DNA from: Streptomonospora litoralis
GTDB lineage: Bacteria > Actinomycetota > Actinomycetes > Streptosporangiales > Streptosporangiaceae
DNA length: 64,000 nt
Assembly (NCBI RefSeq): GCF_004323735.1
Contig: NZ_CP036455.1
Coordinates: 5,513,101-5,577,100, forward strand
Direction: 5' to 3'
The notes beneath the pieces were generated by a model. It was not told the DNA's origin, did no database searches, and was given only the letters and a program-made list of their open reading frames with translations. Below are positions 8,247 to 15,982 of the stretch, piece by piece; within the stretch, counting starts at the first letter, position 1; every line of letters begins with the position of its first letter. Made by a program: the position numbers and the translations under genes.

Positions 8247-8773
8247 CGGGCGGGGCGGAGGTTCTCCAGGCGCCAGCCCGCGCCGAACGCGTCGCGAATG
8301 GCGGTGTCGCTGATGCGCGGCCCGAAACCGGGTTCGGCGTCGGATAGGGCGAGCACGTGCACCAGGCCGCCGGGGCGGGAGACCTCGTGCAAGGACGCGA
8401 CGTAGGCGCTCCGGTCAGCGCCCTCGAAGATGTGGAACAGGGCGCTGTCGACGACGGTGTCGTAGCTCCGCCCGCCCTGCGCCAGGTCGAACGCGTCCGC
8501 CACCGCGAAATGCGCCTCCACACCGTGCTCGGCGGCGTTGGCGCGCGCAAGTCCGACCGCGCGCTCCGAATAGTCGATGCCCACCACGTCATAGCCCGAG
8601 CGAGCGAGGTGGATGGTGTGCTCTCCGGTGCCGCACCCGGGGTCGAGTACCGCCCCGGTGATCCAGCCGTCCCTCTCCAGGGCCGCCACCTCCGGCTGGG
8701 GTTCGCCGATAACCCAGGGAGCGGTGTTGTTCTCGTATGCGGCATCGAAGACGGATTCCGACGGTGTGGTCAT
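8141..8773 (-). CDS. Class I SAM-dependent methyltransferase (thiopurine methyltransferase-like)
   Basis: A 210-residue methyltransferase. Motif I is VLDPGCGTGEHTIHLARSG (residues about 42-60), followed by VVGIDYSERAVGLARANA, and a proline-containing motif at SRPGGLVHVLAL. The start at 8773 follows AAGGAG at a good distance; an earlier in-frame Met at 8878 has no such site. The early PWVIGEPQPE segment resembles small-molecule methyltransferases that act on thiols, tellurite or chloride. Its 3' end overlaps the tail of the convergent flippase-like gene by 106 bases, so antisense effects are possible. The substrate is unknown. Confidence 0.88.
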   Translation of the reverse strand: MTTPSESVFDAAYENNTAPWVIGEPQPEVAALERDGWITGAVLDPGCGTGEHTIHLARSGYDVVGIDYSERAVGLARANAAEHGVEAHFAVADAFDLAQGGRSYDTVVDSALFHIFEGADRSAYVASLHEVSRPGGLVHVLALSDAEPGFGPRISDTAIRDAFGAGWRLENLRPARYRCVVRGEEDAALVGVEPGATVDQAAWLARIRRI

Positions 8774-8989
8774 CGCCTGCTCCTTCGAAAGCTCTGCGGC
8801 CCGATCGGCCGACCCGCGGGGCCGGCGCACCGTCTCACTCTCCTCCATGAAGCACGGTTGAGGTCCACCGAAATCCATCGCGCTGCGCTTCCCGCCTACA
8901 CCGGCCGGGTGCCGACCGGTCCGCTTGTGTCGACACGGCGTTTCGCGGCGGGAGGCGGCGCGGCGAAAGGCGCTCCGCGCGATACGAAC

Positions 8990-9283
8990 CTAGGTGCCGC
9001 GCTCGCCTTCGGCTTCGAGGAGGTGGGGAGCGTGGGTGCGGACGGCGGCCACGACCTCGTCGGGGTGCGGGTTGACCATGGCGGCGGGGCCGACGAAGAC
9101 GGTGGGGACGGTCTCGTCGCCGCCGGTGGTGGCGCGTACGCGGGCGGCGGCTTCGGGGTCCTGCCAGATGTTCGTCTCCGTCAGCGGGATGCCGCGCCTA
9201 CGCAGGCGGATGCGGAGCATGAAGCAGAACATGCAGCCCGGACGCCAGTGGAACTCGACGCCGGTGCGCTCGCGCTCGCTCAT
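8990..9283 (-). CDS. Mycoredoxin/glutaredoxin-like protein
   Basis: A 97-residue thioredoxin-fold protein. The redox motif CMFC lies at residues 17-20, preceded by FHWRPG. The cis-Pro loop is TVPTVFVG and the C-terminal segment NPHPDEVVAAV matches the mycoredoxin family, which reduces mycothiol mixed disulfides in actinobacteria. The ATG at 9283 is preceded by GAGGAGA at nine bases; an in-frame GTG at 9301 would include the ribosome site itself. It is a stand-alone cytosolic protein between a methyltransferase and a methionine aminopeptidase, both on the same strand. Confidence 0.85.
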   Translation of the reverse strand: MSERERTGVEFHWRPGCMFCFMLRIRLRRRGIPLTETNIWQDPEAAARVRATTGGDETVPTVFVGPAAMVNPHPDEVVAAVRTHAPHLLEAEGERGT

Positions 9284-9440
9284 GGGGACAGGTCTCCTCA
9301 CCGGTTCGGTTTCGGCGGCCGCCGACGTGTGCGGCCCGCCCGCACCGGTTCCCGTACCCCGAGGACGCGCGTCCGATCATCGAGCGGCCTGCCGGTTCCG
9401 GACACCGGGAACCCGTATCGCCGAGAGGGCGAATGCTCGT

Positions 9441-10208
9441 TCACGGCAGCGTGAGTATCCGGGGACCCGCGCTGGTGATGGCGACCGTGTGCTCGAAGTG
9501 GACCGCGCGGGTGCCGTCGGCGGTGTGCACCGTCCACCCGTCGCCGGAGGTGACGTGCTCGTCGTCGCCGCCCGCCGCGAGCATCGGTTCCAGCGCCAGC
9601 ACGAGGCCCGGCCGCAGCCGATAGCCGCGCCCCGGGCGGCCGGCGTTGGGGACGTCCGGGGCCTCGTGCATGCTGCGGCCGATCCCGTGGCCGCCGAGGC
9701 CCTCGGGTATGCCGCAACCGGAACCGCGCACGCTTTTCTCGATGGCGTCGGAGATGTCGCCGATTCGGTTTCCTTCGACAGCGGCTGCGATACCGGATTC
9801 CAATGCCCGGCGGCCGGCATCCAGCAGGTCGAGATCGGCAGGGCGAACGTTGCCCACGGGGAAGGTCACGGCGGCGTCGCCGGTCCACCCGTCGACCTCC
9901 GCGCCGCAGTCGACGCCGACCAGGTCGCCGTCGCGCAGCCGGTAGTCCGTGGGGATGCCGTGCACCACCGCGTCGTTGACCGATGTGCAGATCACGCCGG
10001 GGAAGGGCCGCGGAGCCCAGGCGGGCTGGTAGTCCAGGAACGGTGAACCCGCGCCCGCCCCGTCCAGGACTGCACGGGCGGCGTCGTCCAGTTCACGCAG
10101 GCTGACGCCGACCGCCGCCGCACGCTGTACCGCCGCCAGCGCCTCGGCCACCACCCGGCCCGCCTTGCGCATGGCCTCCACATCTTTGTCGCTCTTGAGT
10201 TCGACCAA
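9441..10208 (-). CDS. map: Type I methionine aminopeptidase
   Basis: A 255-residue cytosolic metallopeptidase that removes the initiator Met from nascent proteins. All five metal ligands are visible: Asp100, Asp111, His174 (GGHGIGR), Glu207 (ALEPML) and Glu239 (HFEHTVAIT), with substrate His83 in VVHGIP. The TTG start is preferred because GAGGAGAG lies five bases upstream; the first ATG would remove part of the N-terminal helix. It is divergent from a small HTH regulator with a perfect palindrome between them. It is probably an accessory copy rather than the ribosomal-operon one, but that cannot be checked here. Confidence 0.95.
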   Translation of the reverse strand: MVELKSDKDVEAMRKAGRVVAEALAAVQRAAAVGVSLRELDDAARAVLDGAGAGSPFLDYQPAWAPRPFPGVICTSVNDAVVHGIPTDYRLRDGDLVGVDCGAEVDGWTGDAAVTFPVGNVRPADLDLLDAGRRALESGIAAAVEGNRIGDISDAIEKSVRGSGCGIPEGLGGHGIGRSMHEAPDVPNAGRPGRGYRLRPGLVLALEPMLAAGGDDEHVTSGDGWTVHTADGTRAVHFEHTVAITSAGPRILTLP

Positions 10209-10236
10209 GATGCTCTCCTCACCTTGCAGCCAATTA

Positions 10237-10250
10237 TAATACCGGTATTA
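10237..10250. promoter_or_regulatory. Perfect 14-bp palindrome between map and the HTH gene
   Basis: The sequence TAATACCGGTATTA lies midway in the 53-base divergent promoter region. TATAAT (10235-10240) overlaps its left arm and would serve as a -10 box for the HTH gene. The A+T content is far above the surroundings. Position and symmetry suggest the operator at which the neighbouring HTH protein represses both itself and map. Confidence 0.65.
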
Positions 10251-10261
10251 CAATAGCAGTC

Positions 10262-10537
10262 ATGGTCAGAACACCGTTGACGCCCTGGGAGCGCAAGCGC
10301 GGAGAGCGGTTCGGCACCTTACTGCGCCGCGCGCGGGGCGAGCGCAGCATGGTGGAGGTCGCCGCGGCGGCCGGGGTCTCGGTGGAGACTCTGCGCAAGA
10401 TCGAGTCCGGGAGGGCGCCGACGCCCGCCTTCTTCACAGTGGCGGCACTCGCCGCGGAGCTCGGGATCTCCCTGGACGAGCTCGCCGCGGCATCGGCCCC
10501 CGATGCGGCGGCCCCGGAGTCGGCGCTGACCGCCTAG
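10262..10537 (+). CDS. Small XRE-type helix-turn-helix regulator
   Basis: A 91-residue protein with one Cro/C1-type DNA-binding domain: FGTLLRRARGERSMVEVAAA, then GVSVETLRKIESGRAPTPAFFTVAALAAELGI (residues about 18-72). The Ala/Pro-rich tail has no effector domain. Its ATG is only about 20 bases from the putative -10 box, so the transcript has a very short leader and perhaps little ribosome site. It is divergent from methionine aminopeptidase and probably autoregulates through the palindrome between them. The TAG stop lies in the CTAG that opens the inverted-repeat element beginning at 10534. Confidence 0.88.
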   Translation: MVRTPLTPWERKRGERFGTLLRRARGERSMVEVAAAAGVSVETLRKIESGRAPTPAFFTVAALAAELGISLDELAAASAPDAAAPESALTA

Positions 10538-10613
10538 TAGATGAGTGACTCCGATGTCTGAGCAGGTTGCCCAGACGGTCGGCTCGGTACCGCTTGGGAG
10601 CGCCTCGGGTCTG

Positions 10614-10735
10614 CTGTGCGGCCTTGGCACCGGGCGGGTGTCGGGCTGCCTGAACTGAAAAGCGGCGACGGCGGCGGACGGCCGGGCCCGCGCCCACCGG
10701 TGCCGGTGGGCGCCGGTGGTGCGCCCGACGACGGA
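10614..10735 (+). repeat. Dispersed repeat module A, copy 2
   Basis: Left arm copy within the 10534-11029 element. It starts CTGCTGTGCGGCCTTGG, has TGAAAAGCGGCGACGGCGG in the middle and GGGCCCGCGCCCACCGG near the end. It is inverted relative to copy 3 in the right arm. Confidence 0.6.
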
Positions 10736-10869
10736 ACAGGTGTCGGAATGTGGGTTATGCCGGTTTCCGTTGCATCGAGCACGCAGCGATCCTCACCGAG
10801 TCTTGCTTTAGGGACACTTTCGGCGCCGAGACTGTCCCTGGAGCCAGGCTCGGCGCGCCGCCGCCCCCG

Positions 10870-10985
10870 GTCACCGGCGGGCACCCGGTCCGCTGGGCGC
10901 GGGCCCCCCCTGCCGCCGTCGCCGCCGCTTTTCCTCCAGGCCGCCCGCCGCCCGGCAGACCCGCAAGGCCGCCCAGCGGACCTGA
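10870..10985 (-). repeat. Dispersed repeat module A, copy 3 (inverted)
   Basis: Right arm copy within the 10534-11029 element, read on the minus strand: GCTGGGCGGCCTTGCGGGTC at the start, GGAAAAGCGGCGGCGACGG in the middle, and CCCGCGCCCAGCGGACCGGG at the end. With copy 2 it gives the element an extended imperfect dyad symmetry. Confidence 0.6.
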
Positions 10986-11128
10986 GCCGCCTCCGGCGAC
11001 CGAAGACATCGGACTCACTCATCTACTAGCGCCCGATGGCGCTCCCTCTCCGCTGGAGCAGGTCGCCTTGAGCACAAGTCGACATGTGGGCCATCGCTGC
11101 TGCGCGGCCGCTCCGGCGGCGCCGGGGA

Positions 11129-11455
11129 TCACTCGGCCTCGGTTTCGGCCACGGTCACCCCCGCTCCGGCGGCGATGTCGCGTAGGGCTTGCACGTGGCG
11201 CTCGAATGCTTCGCGCCCCTCGGGGGTCAGGGAGAGATAGGTCCGGGGCCGTCGGCCGACGAAGGTCTTGCGGACCTTCACGTACCCGGCGTTCTCCAGG
11301 ACGGCGATCTGTTTGGAGAGGGCGGAGTCGCTGACCTCGACCGTGTCGCGGACGAACTTGAAGTCGGCCTGGTCCGCAGCGGCCAGTGCCGCGGCGATCG
11401 AGAATCGCACCGGCGCGTGGATGGCGTCGTCGAGCTGGGAACGGGGATGCTTCAT
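11129..11455 (-). CDS. Winged-helix transcriptional regulator (HTH_34/MarR-like)
   Basis: A 108-residue DNA-binding protein. It starts MKHPRSQLDDAIHAPVRFSI, contains the recognition region VSDSALSKQIAVLENAGYVK (about residues 42-61) and the wing VGRRPRTYLSLTPEGREAF, ending in a short helix. This is the pattern of the small PadR/MarR-related repressors that pair with a membrane protein. Its ATG overlaps the TGA of the upstream membrane gene, so both are made from one mRNA starting near 11900. It probably regulates its own operon; the ligand is unknown. Confidence 0.88.
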   Translation of the reverse strand: MKHPRSQLDDAIHAPVRFSIAAALAAADQADFKFVRDTVEVSDSALSKQIAVLENAGYVKVRKTFVGRRPRTYLSLTPEGREAFERHVQALRDIAAGAGVTVAETEAE

Positions 11456-11880
11456 GCCCGCGGCTCCTCGGAGTGCGCACGGGCGTAGACCGCGGCGGTC
11501 AGCGGAGGCACGGCGCACAGCAGCGCCATGGCCGCCCACCACCACAGCACGTCCTTGAACGCTGTCATGCCCACGACCATGGTGATCGAATGCAACACCC
11601 CCCAGCAGGCGATCATCCCGACGTGCAGTCGGCCGTAGCGATAAGGCGCCATGGGCTGGCGGTAGGCGTAGACGGACAGCCCGAGGATCGCGGCGAGCAC
11701 GAGCGGCATGCCGACCGCCACGGTGGCTGGCGCGGGTGCGAGCCCCAGCGCCAGGGGGAAGGAGAAGGCGACTCCCGCGAACCCCGACGCGTAGACGGCG
11801 TACCAGCGACCGCGGCTGCGCACCCGCGAGGTGATGTCCTGCGCGGCGACCAACGCTTCCAGCGCTTCCTCACGCTGCAT
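11452..11880 (-). CDS. Four-helix integral membrane protein, unknown function
   Basis: A 142-residue protein with a polar N terminus (MQREEALEALVAAQDITSRV) and four hydrophobic helices at about residues 27-45, 48-65, 85-105 and 111-130. The start follows TGGAGG at a good distance. It is translationally coupled to a small winged-helix repressor, a pairing common in actinobacteria, where the membrane partner is of unknown function. No transport or enzyme motif is visible. Confidence 0.8.
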   Translation of the reverse strand: MQREEALEALVAAQDITSRVRSRGRWYAVYASGFAGVAFSFPLALGLAPAPATVAVGMPLVLAAILGLSVYAYRQPMAPYRYGRLHVGMIACWGVLHSITMVVGMTAFKDVLWWWAAMALLCAVPPLTAAVYARAHSEEPRA

Positions 11881-12065
11881 GGGACCTCCAGCAGGTCGAG
11901 CGGATCGCTTTCCAGATTCGCATGCACTTTCCTGTTTTGCAAGTACTTTCCAAGGGGACAAACAAGGCAGTGGATACACTGCCGCGCAACCGGGCAGCGG
12001 CGTCGGACGGAACCCGGACCGCGCACGCAGTGCACGCAACCGCAGACCGATCACCGAGGAGACCC

Positions 12066-12899
12066 ATGAGCGACGCGCCCACCGTCTTCATCACCGGCGC
12101 CACCGACGGCCTCGGCCGGGCGCTGGCCCACCGGCTAGCGCAGGACGGCTACCGCCTGATCCTGCACGGACGCGATCCCGAGCGGCTCGCGCGCATCGCT
12201 GACGAAGCCTCCTCCGCCGGGACCCCCGACGCCCCCGTCACGGCGACCGCCGACCTCGCCGACCTCGCCCAGGTGAGTCGGCTGGCCGAGCAGGTACGCG
12301 AGGGCACGGACCGCCTCGACGTCTTCGTCAGCAACGCCGGGATCGGCGCCGGCGAGCCCGACGGCCGCGACCGGCGCACCAGCGCCGACGGCTACGAACT
12401 GCGCTTCGCCGTCAACCACCTCGCCGGTTTCGCGCTGACGCTCGACCTGCTGCCGCTGCTGCGCGCCGGTGCACCGGCCCGCGTCGTCTACGTCGCCTCG
12501 CTGGGCATGCACCCGCTCGACTTCGACGACCTGATGCTGCAGCACGGCTACGACGGTTGGCGGGCCTACGGCCAGAGCAAGCTCGCGCAGATCATGGCGG
12601 GTCTCGAACTCGCCGAACGGCTCCCCGCCGCGGAGGTGACCGTGAACAGCCTGCACCCGGGCACCTTCATGCCGACCAAGATGGTGCTCGCCGAACGGGG
12701 CACGCACACCGACAGCTTGGAGACCGGCGTAGAAGCCACGCACCGGATGGTCGCCTCGCCCGAACTCACCGGCGTGACGGGCGCCTTCTTCGACCGGACC
12801 AGCCCGGCTCTCGCCGAAGCCCAGGCCTACGATCGCGCCGCGCGAGCACAGCTGTGGCGGCGCAGCCTGGAGCTCGTCGGACGACCCGACATCGATTGA
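12066..12899 (+). CDS. Short-chain dehydrogenase/reductase (SDR)
   Basis: A 277-residue NAD(P)-dependent oxidoreductase. The cofactor loop is TGATDGLGRALA (residues 10-21), the NNAG-equivalent is SNAGIG, and the catalytic Tyr168 and Lys172 lie in AYGQSKLAQ, with the family serine in VYVASLG. LHPGTFMPTKM follows as the substrate/cofactor loop. The start follows GAGGAGACCC. It belongs to the extended NADP-preferring branch often called retinol- or protochlorophyllide-reductase-like. It is transcribed alone; the divergent regulator/membrane pair ends 185 bases away. Substrate unknown. Confidence 0.9.
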   Translation: MSDAPTVFITGATDGLGRALAHRLAQDGYRLILHGRDPERLARIADEASSAGTPDAPVTATADLADLAQVSRLAEQVREGTDRLDVFVSNAGIGAGEPDGRDRRTSADGYELRFAVNHLAGFALTLDLLPLLRAGAPARVVYVASLGMHPLDFDDLMLQHGYDGWRAYGQSKLAQIMAGLELAERLPAAEVTVNSLHPGTFMPTKMVLAERGTHTDSLETGVEATHRMVASPELTGVTGAFFDRTSPALAEAQAYDRAARAQLWRRSLELVGRPDID

Positions 12900-12967
12900 C
12901 GCGCAGGGCCGCGACCGCCTCCCGGCGGGAGCGGGCGAGGGCTGCGGGTGCTCCCCTGGCGGATTCA

Positions 12968-12983
12968 TACCTACCAGTCGGTA
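12968..12983. promoter_or_regulatory. TetR-type operator candidate upstream of acyl-CoA ligase
   Basis: TACCTACCAGTCGGTA is a near-perfect dyad (half-sites TACCTAC and, inverted, TACCGAC). It sits about 60 bases before the ligase start, where a promoter is expected. Its form resembles operators of TetR-family regulators of fatty-acid genes. No TetR gene is in the window, so the regulator would act in trans. Confidence 0.45.
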
Positions 12984-13041
12984 TTCTTCTCTGCGAATAT
13001 GGCATCGGACACACCCGTGCCCCGCCCCAAGGAGGACCCCC

Positions 13042-14583
13042 TTGCTCAACCTGGCGATCGTGCTGGAGGACAGCGCAGAGAAGACCCCCGACCGCACGGC
13101 ACTGGTCTACGGCGACATCCGCATGACCTACGCCATGGTCGACGGCCTCGCCAACCAGGTGGCCGGACTGCTCGCGGCGCGCGGCATCCGCCCCGGCGAC
13201 AAGGTGGCCCTGGCCTGCCCCAACCTCCCCTACTTCCCCTTCGTCTACTTCGGCGCACTGAAGGCCGGGGCGGTGGTGGTGCCGCTGAACGTGCTCTCCG
13301 CGTCCCGCGAGATCGCCTACTACCTGGAGGACTCCGACGCCAAGGCGCTCTTCTGCTTCGAGGGCACCCCGGAACTGCCGCTGGGCGAACGCGGCAAAGC
13401 GGCCTTCGACGCGGCCCCCGGCACCGAGCACTTCATCGTCCTGCCCGCCCAACCGCTGGCCACCGAGTCCTCCATCGAGGGCGCCGAAACACTGTGGGGC
13501 GCGCTGGACGGCGTCTCCGACCGGTTCGAGTCGGTGCAGACCGCCGCCGACGACACGGCCGTCATCCTCTACACCAGCGGCACCACCGGCCACCCCAAGG
13601 GCGCCGAGCTGAGCCACCAGAACATGCTGATGAACGCGGTCGTCTCCGACGAGATGGTGCCCCGCTACGACGGCGAGGACTCCACCATGGCGGTGCTGCC
13701 GCTGTTCCACTCCTTCGGCCAGTCCTCGGTGATGAACGCCGGCCTGCGCCGGGGCGCGAAGCTGGTGCTGATGCCCCGGTTCGAGCCGGCCGAGGCGCTG
13801 TCCCTGATGCGCAGCGAGAGCGTCACCCTGTTCGCCGGCGTGCCGACCATGTACTGGGCACTGCTGGCGACGATCCGCGCCGGCGGCGCCCAGCCGCCCG
13901 AGACCCTGCGGTCGGCCGTCTCGGGCGGTTCGGCCCTGCCGCTGGAGGTGCTCCGAGAGTTCCACGAGACCTTCGGCGTGCAGATCCTGGAGGGCTACGG
14001 CCTTTCCGAGACCGCGCCCACGGCCAGCTTCAACCAGCTGCACCGCCCGACCAAGCCCGGCTCGATCGGTTTCCCCATCTGGGGCGTGCAGATGAAGCTG
14101 GTGGACCCCGACTGGAACACGATCGAGGGCGAAGGCCCCGGCGAGATCGCCATCCGCGGCCACAACGTCATGAAGGGCTACTACAACCGCCCCGAGGCCA
14201 CCGCCGAGGTCATGCGTGACGGCTGGTTCCGGACCGGCGACATCGCCCGCCGCGACGAGGACGGCTACTACTTCATCGTCGACCGCGCCAAGGACCTGAT
14301 CATCCGCGGCGGCTTCAACGTCTACCCGCGGGAGGTCGAGGAGGTGCTGATGACCCACAAGGCGGTGTCGCTGGCCGCCGTGGTCGGCGTCCCCCACCAG
14401 ACCCACGGCGAAGAGGTCAAGGCGTTCGTCGTGGCCGAGGCGGGCACCGAGCCCACCGAGGAGGAGCTGGTCGAGTGGTGTCGCGAGCGCCTGGCCTCGT
14501 TCAAGTACCCGCGTTCGGTGGAGCTGCGCGAGACGCTGCCGATGAACGCCACCGGCAAGATCCTCAAGCGCGAACTGCGGTAG
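13042..14583 (+). CDS. fadD: Long-chain-fatty-acid--CoA ligase (AMP-forming)
   Basis: A 513-residue ANL-superfamily enzyme that activates a carboxylic acid with ATP and joins it to CoA. The P-loop-like motif is ILYTSGTTGHPKGAELSH (about residues 175-192); the adenine motif is GYGLSETAP; then GWFRTGDIARRDEDGYYFIVDR and the hinge KDLIIRGGFNVYPREVEE, ending in the catalytic Lys of NATGKILKREL. Length is typical. The TTG start is supported by AAGGAGG. A TetR-like site lies upstream. It is probably a medium/long-chain acyl-CoA synthetase; chain length cannot be told from sequence. Confidence 0.93.
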   Translation: MLNLAIVLEDSAEKTPDRTALVYGDIRMTYAMVDGLANQVAGLLAARGIRPGDKVALACPNLPYFPFVYFGALKAGAVVVPLNVLSASREIAYYLEDSDAKALFCFEGTPELPLGERGKAAFDAAPGTEHFIVLPAQPLATESSIEGAETLWGALDGVSDRFESVQTAADDTAVILYTSGTTGHPKGAELSHQNMLMNAVVSDEMVPRYDGEDSTMAVLPLFHSFGQSSVMNAGLRRGAKLVLMPRFEPAEALSLMRSESVTLFAGVPTMYWALLATIRAGGAQPPETLRSAVSGGSALPLEVLREFHETFGVQILEGYGLSETAPTASFNQLHRPTKPGSIGFPIWGVQMKLVDPDWNTIEGEGPGEIAIRGHNVMKGYYNRPEATAEVMRDGWFRTGDIARRDEDGYYFIVDRAKDLIIRGGFNVYPREVEEVLMTHKAVSLAAVVGVPHQTHGEEVKAFVVAEAGTEPTEEELVEWCRERLASFKYPRSVELRETLPMNATGKILKRELR

Positions 14584-15050
14584 GCGCAGTCGCCGGGCAC
14601 CCCTCCGGCGCCGGATCCGGCAGCATTCAACCGCCCCTGGGGCACGGTGCACGAGAACCGGTCCCGGACCACCGCGGTCCGGGACCGGCCACGAGACCGG
14701 AGTGCGGCACGCTCTCCCCTCATCAGCGGCCGGTGGCTCCGGTCCGTCCAACTCCCCGTCGTTGCGGCTCCGGCCGAGCGGGAGCGGGCGGCCGGAGCGA
14801 CGTCGCAGCAAAGTTCATATTCGCGGCCGCGGATGTGTCAAGGCCCCGAAGCACCGCGGCGTACCGCCGTCGCGCATCTCTGCGCTGGAGCGGGAATCAC
14901 CGCGATGGCGGAAACCGTGCGCACCGCGCGCCGACGAGCCGGGTGGCTTCGGGACGAACTTGACAATCCGCCCCGCGTTCGCGAATGCTCACGGATCACA
15001 CGACGCCGCGAGGAACGGCCCGCTCCCCGCTTCCCCCATCGGAGGTCCCT
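14584..15050. other. Intergenic region with a terminator hairpin
   Basis: A 467-base gap after the acyl-CoA ligase. It holds a perfect 13-bp inverted repeat at 14658-14688 and otherwise no coding signal with a ribosome site. The next gene's ribosome site GGAGG lies at its right edge. Confidence 0.6.
14658..14688 (+). terminator. Hairpin terminator after acyl-CoA ligase
   Basis: CCGGTCCCGGACC and its exact inverse are separated by five bases, 75 bases after the ligase stop codon. No T-run follows, as is common for actinobacterial terminators. Confidence 0.6.
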
Positions 15051-15884
15051 GTGTACGACATGCTGTTCGTCCTGACGGGCGCAGCCATAAGCCTGGTGAC
15101 CAGCGTTGTGGTGACCTGGGTCCAGTCCCGCCACGTCCGCAAGAGCGAGATCCGCGTCGCCACGCGAGAGTCGACGCGCCAGCTCACCGGCCTGTTCATC
15201 GCCGAGCGCGAGGGCGCGCTGGACGCCCAGGACGCCGAACCGACCGCCGCCCTCGCCGAGGCCGAGATGATGTCGGTCGCGATCTCCGACCGCCGCACGC
15301 GCGAGCGGATGCGGGCGGTCATCCGGCTGCTGCGCGAACTCCGGTTGCCCGAGCTGCAGGAGCTCAGCGGCGCGAAGCCGGCCGTCATGCGCCCCCTGCT
15401 GTGCGACCACGCCCTGGAGGTGCTGGGCGCCCACTTCCGCAACGAGCGGCTGCCCGCGCTGCCGCAGCACGTGCAGAAGATGCTCGACGTCGAGGACGAG
15501 GCGCTGAGCATCCACGCCGGGGGCGCTCCCCGCAACGCCGCGTCCGCGATCAAGACCTCGGCCGCGGCCGAGGCGTCGGCGCCGTCGGGTTCGGCCTCCC
15601 GCTCGTCGGGCTCCTCCTCGGGCTCGGGCTCGGGCTCGTCGTCGGGCTCGAAGCCGACGGCCAAGTCCGGCTCCGCCGCCTCCGGCTCGGGTGCCGGTTC
15701 CGCATCCGACTCCTCGTCGAGTGAGGCGCCGGCACCGCGCGGGCGCATCCGCCGCAAGCAGCAGGACACGGCGGAGGATTCGGCCAAGTCCGCGCGCCGC
15801 ACCAAGGCGGGCAAGGGCGCCGGCGGCAAGGACGACGACGCCGACGACGAGGTGCACAGCGCCTTCTGGAACGACGACGCCTGA
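15051..15884 (+). CDS. Membrane-anchored protein with Ser-rich tail, unknown function
   Basis: A 277-residue protein starting at GTG after GGAGG. Residues 3-22 (MLFVLTGAAISLVTSVVVTW) form one membrane anchor. A helical Arg/Glu-rich domain (about 23-145) follows with LTGLFIAEREGALDAQ and RERMRAVIRLLRELRLPELQ. From about 150 the protein is low-complexity Ser/Gly/Ala, then a Lys/Asp tail ending HSAFWNDDA. The orientation is probably cytoplasmic, as the basic HVRKSEIRVATRES follows the anchor. I do not recognise the family. It ends near a hairpin shared with the convergent protease gene. Confidence 0.7.
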   Translation: MYDMLFVLTGAAISLVTSVVVTWVQSRHVRKSEIRVATRESTRQLTGLFIAEREGALDAQDAEPTAALAEAEMMSVAISDRRTRERMRAVIRLLRELRLPELQELSGAKPAVMRPLLCDHALEVLGAHFRNERLPALPQHVQKMLDVEDEALSIHAGGAPRNAASAIKTSAAAEASAPSGSASRSSGSSSGSGSGSSSGSKPTAKSGSAASGSGAGSASDSSSSEAPAPRGRIRRKQQDTAEDSAKSARRTKAGKGAGGKDDDADDEVHSAFWNDDA

Positions 15885-15905
15885 GGCGATTCCGGCCGAG
15901 ACATG

Positions 15906-15943
15906 GGGCGGCCCCGGCGCAGGCAGGTGCACCGGGGCCGCCC
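15906..15943. terminator. Bidirectional terminator hairpin
   Basis: GGGCGGCCCCGG and its exact inverse enclose 14 bases between two convergent genes (stops at 15884 and 15983). It can end transcription from both sides. Confidence 0.75.
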
Positions 15944-15982
15944 GTTCATCTTTCGGGGACAGAGTGGGAAGGGTGGGGGGGG

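Larger units (their letters stand above)
10534..11029. mobile_element. 496-bp inverted-repeat element with 26-bp ends
   Basis: The outer 26 bases at 10534-10559 and 11004-11029 are inverted copies with 25 of 26 identical, each starting with CTAG. Inside each end is an inverted copy of module A (about 10614-10735 and 10870-10985), so the whole element can fold on itself. The central 140 bases hold a short inverted pair (AGGGACA/TGTCCCT) but no gene with a ribosome site. CTAG at both outer edges may be a target duplication. The terminal repeats differ from those of the 2736-3112 element. Confidence 0.7.
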
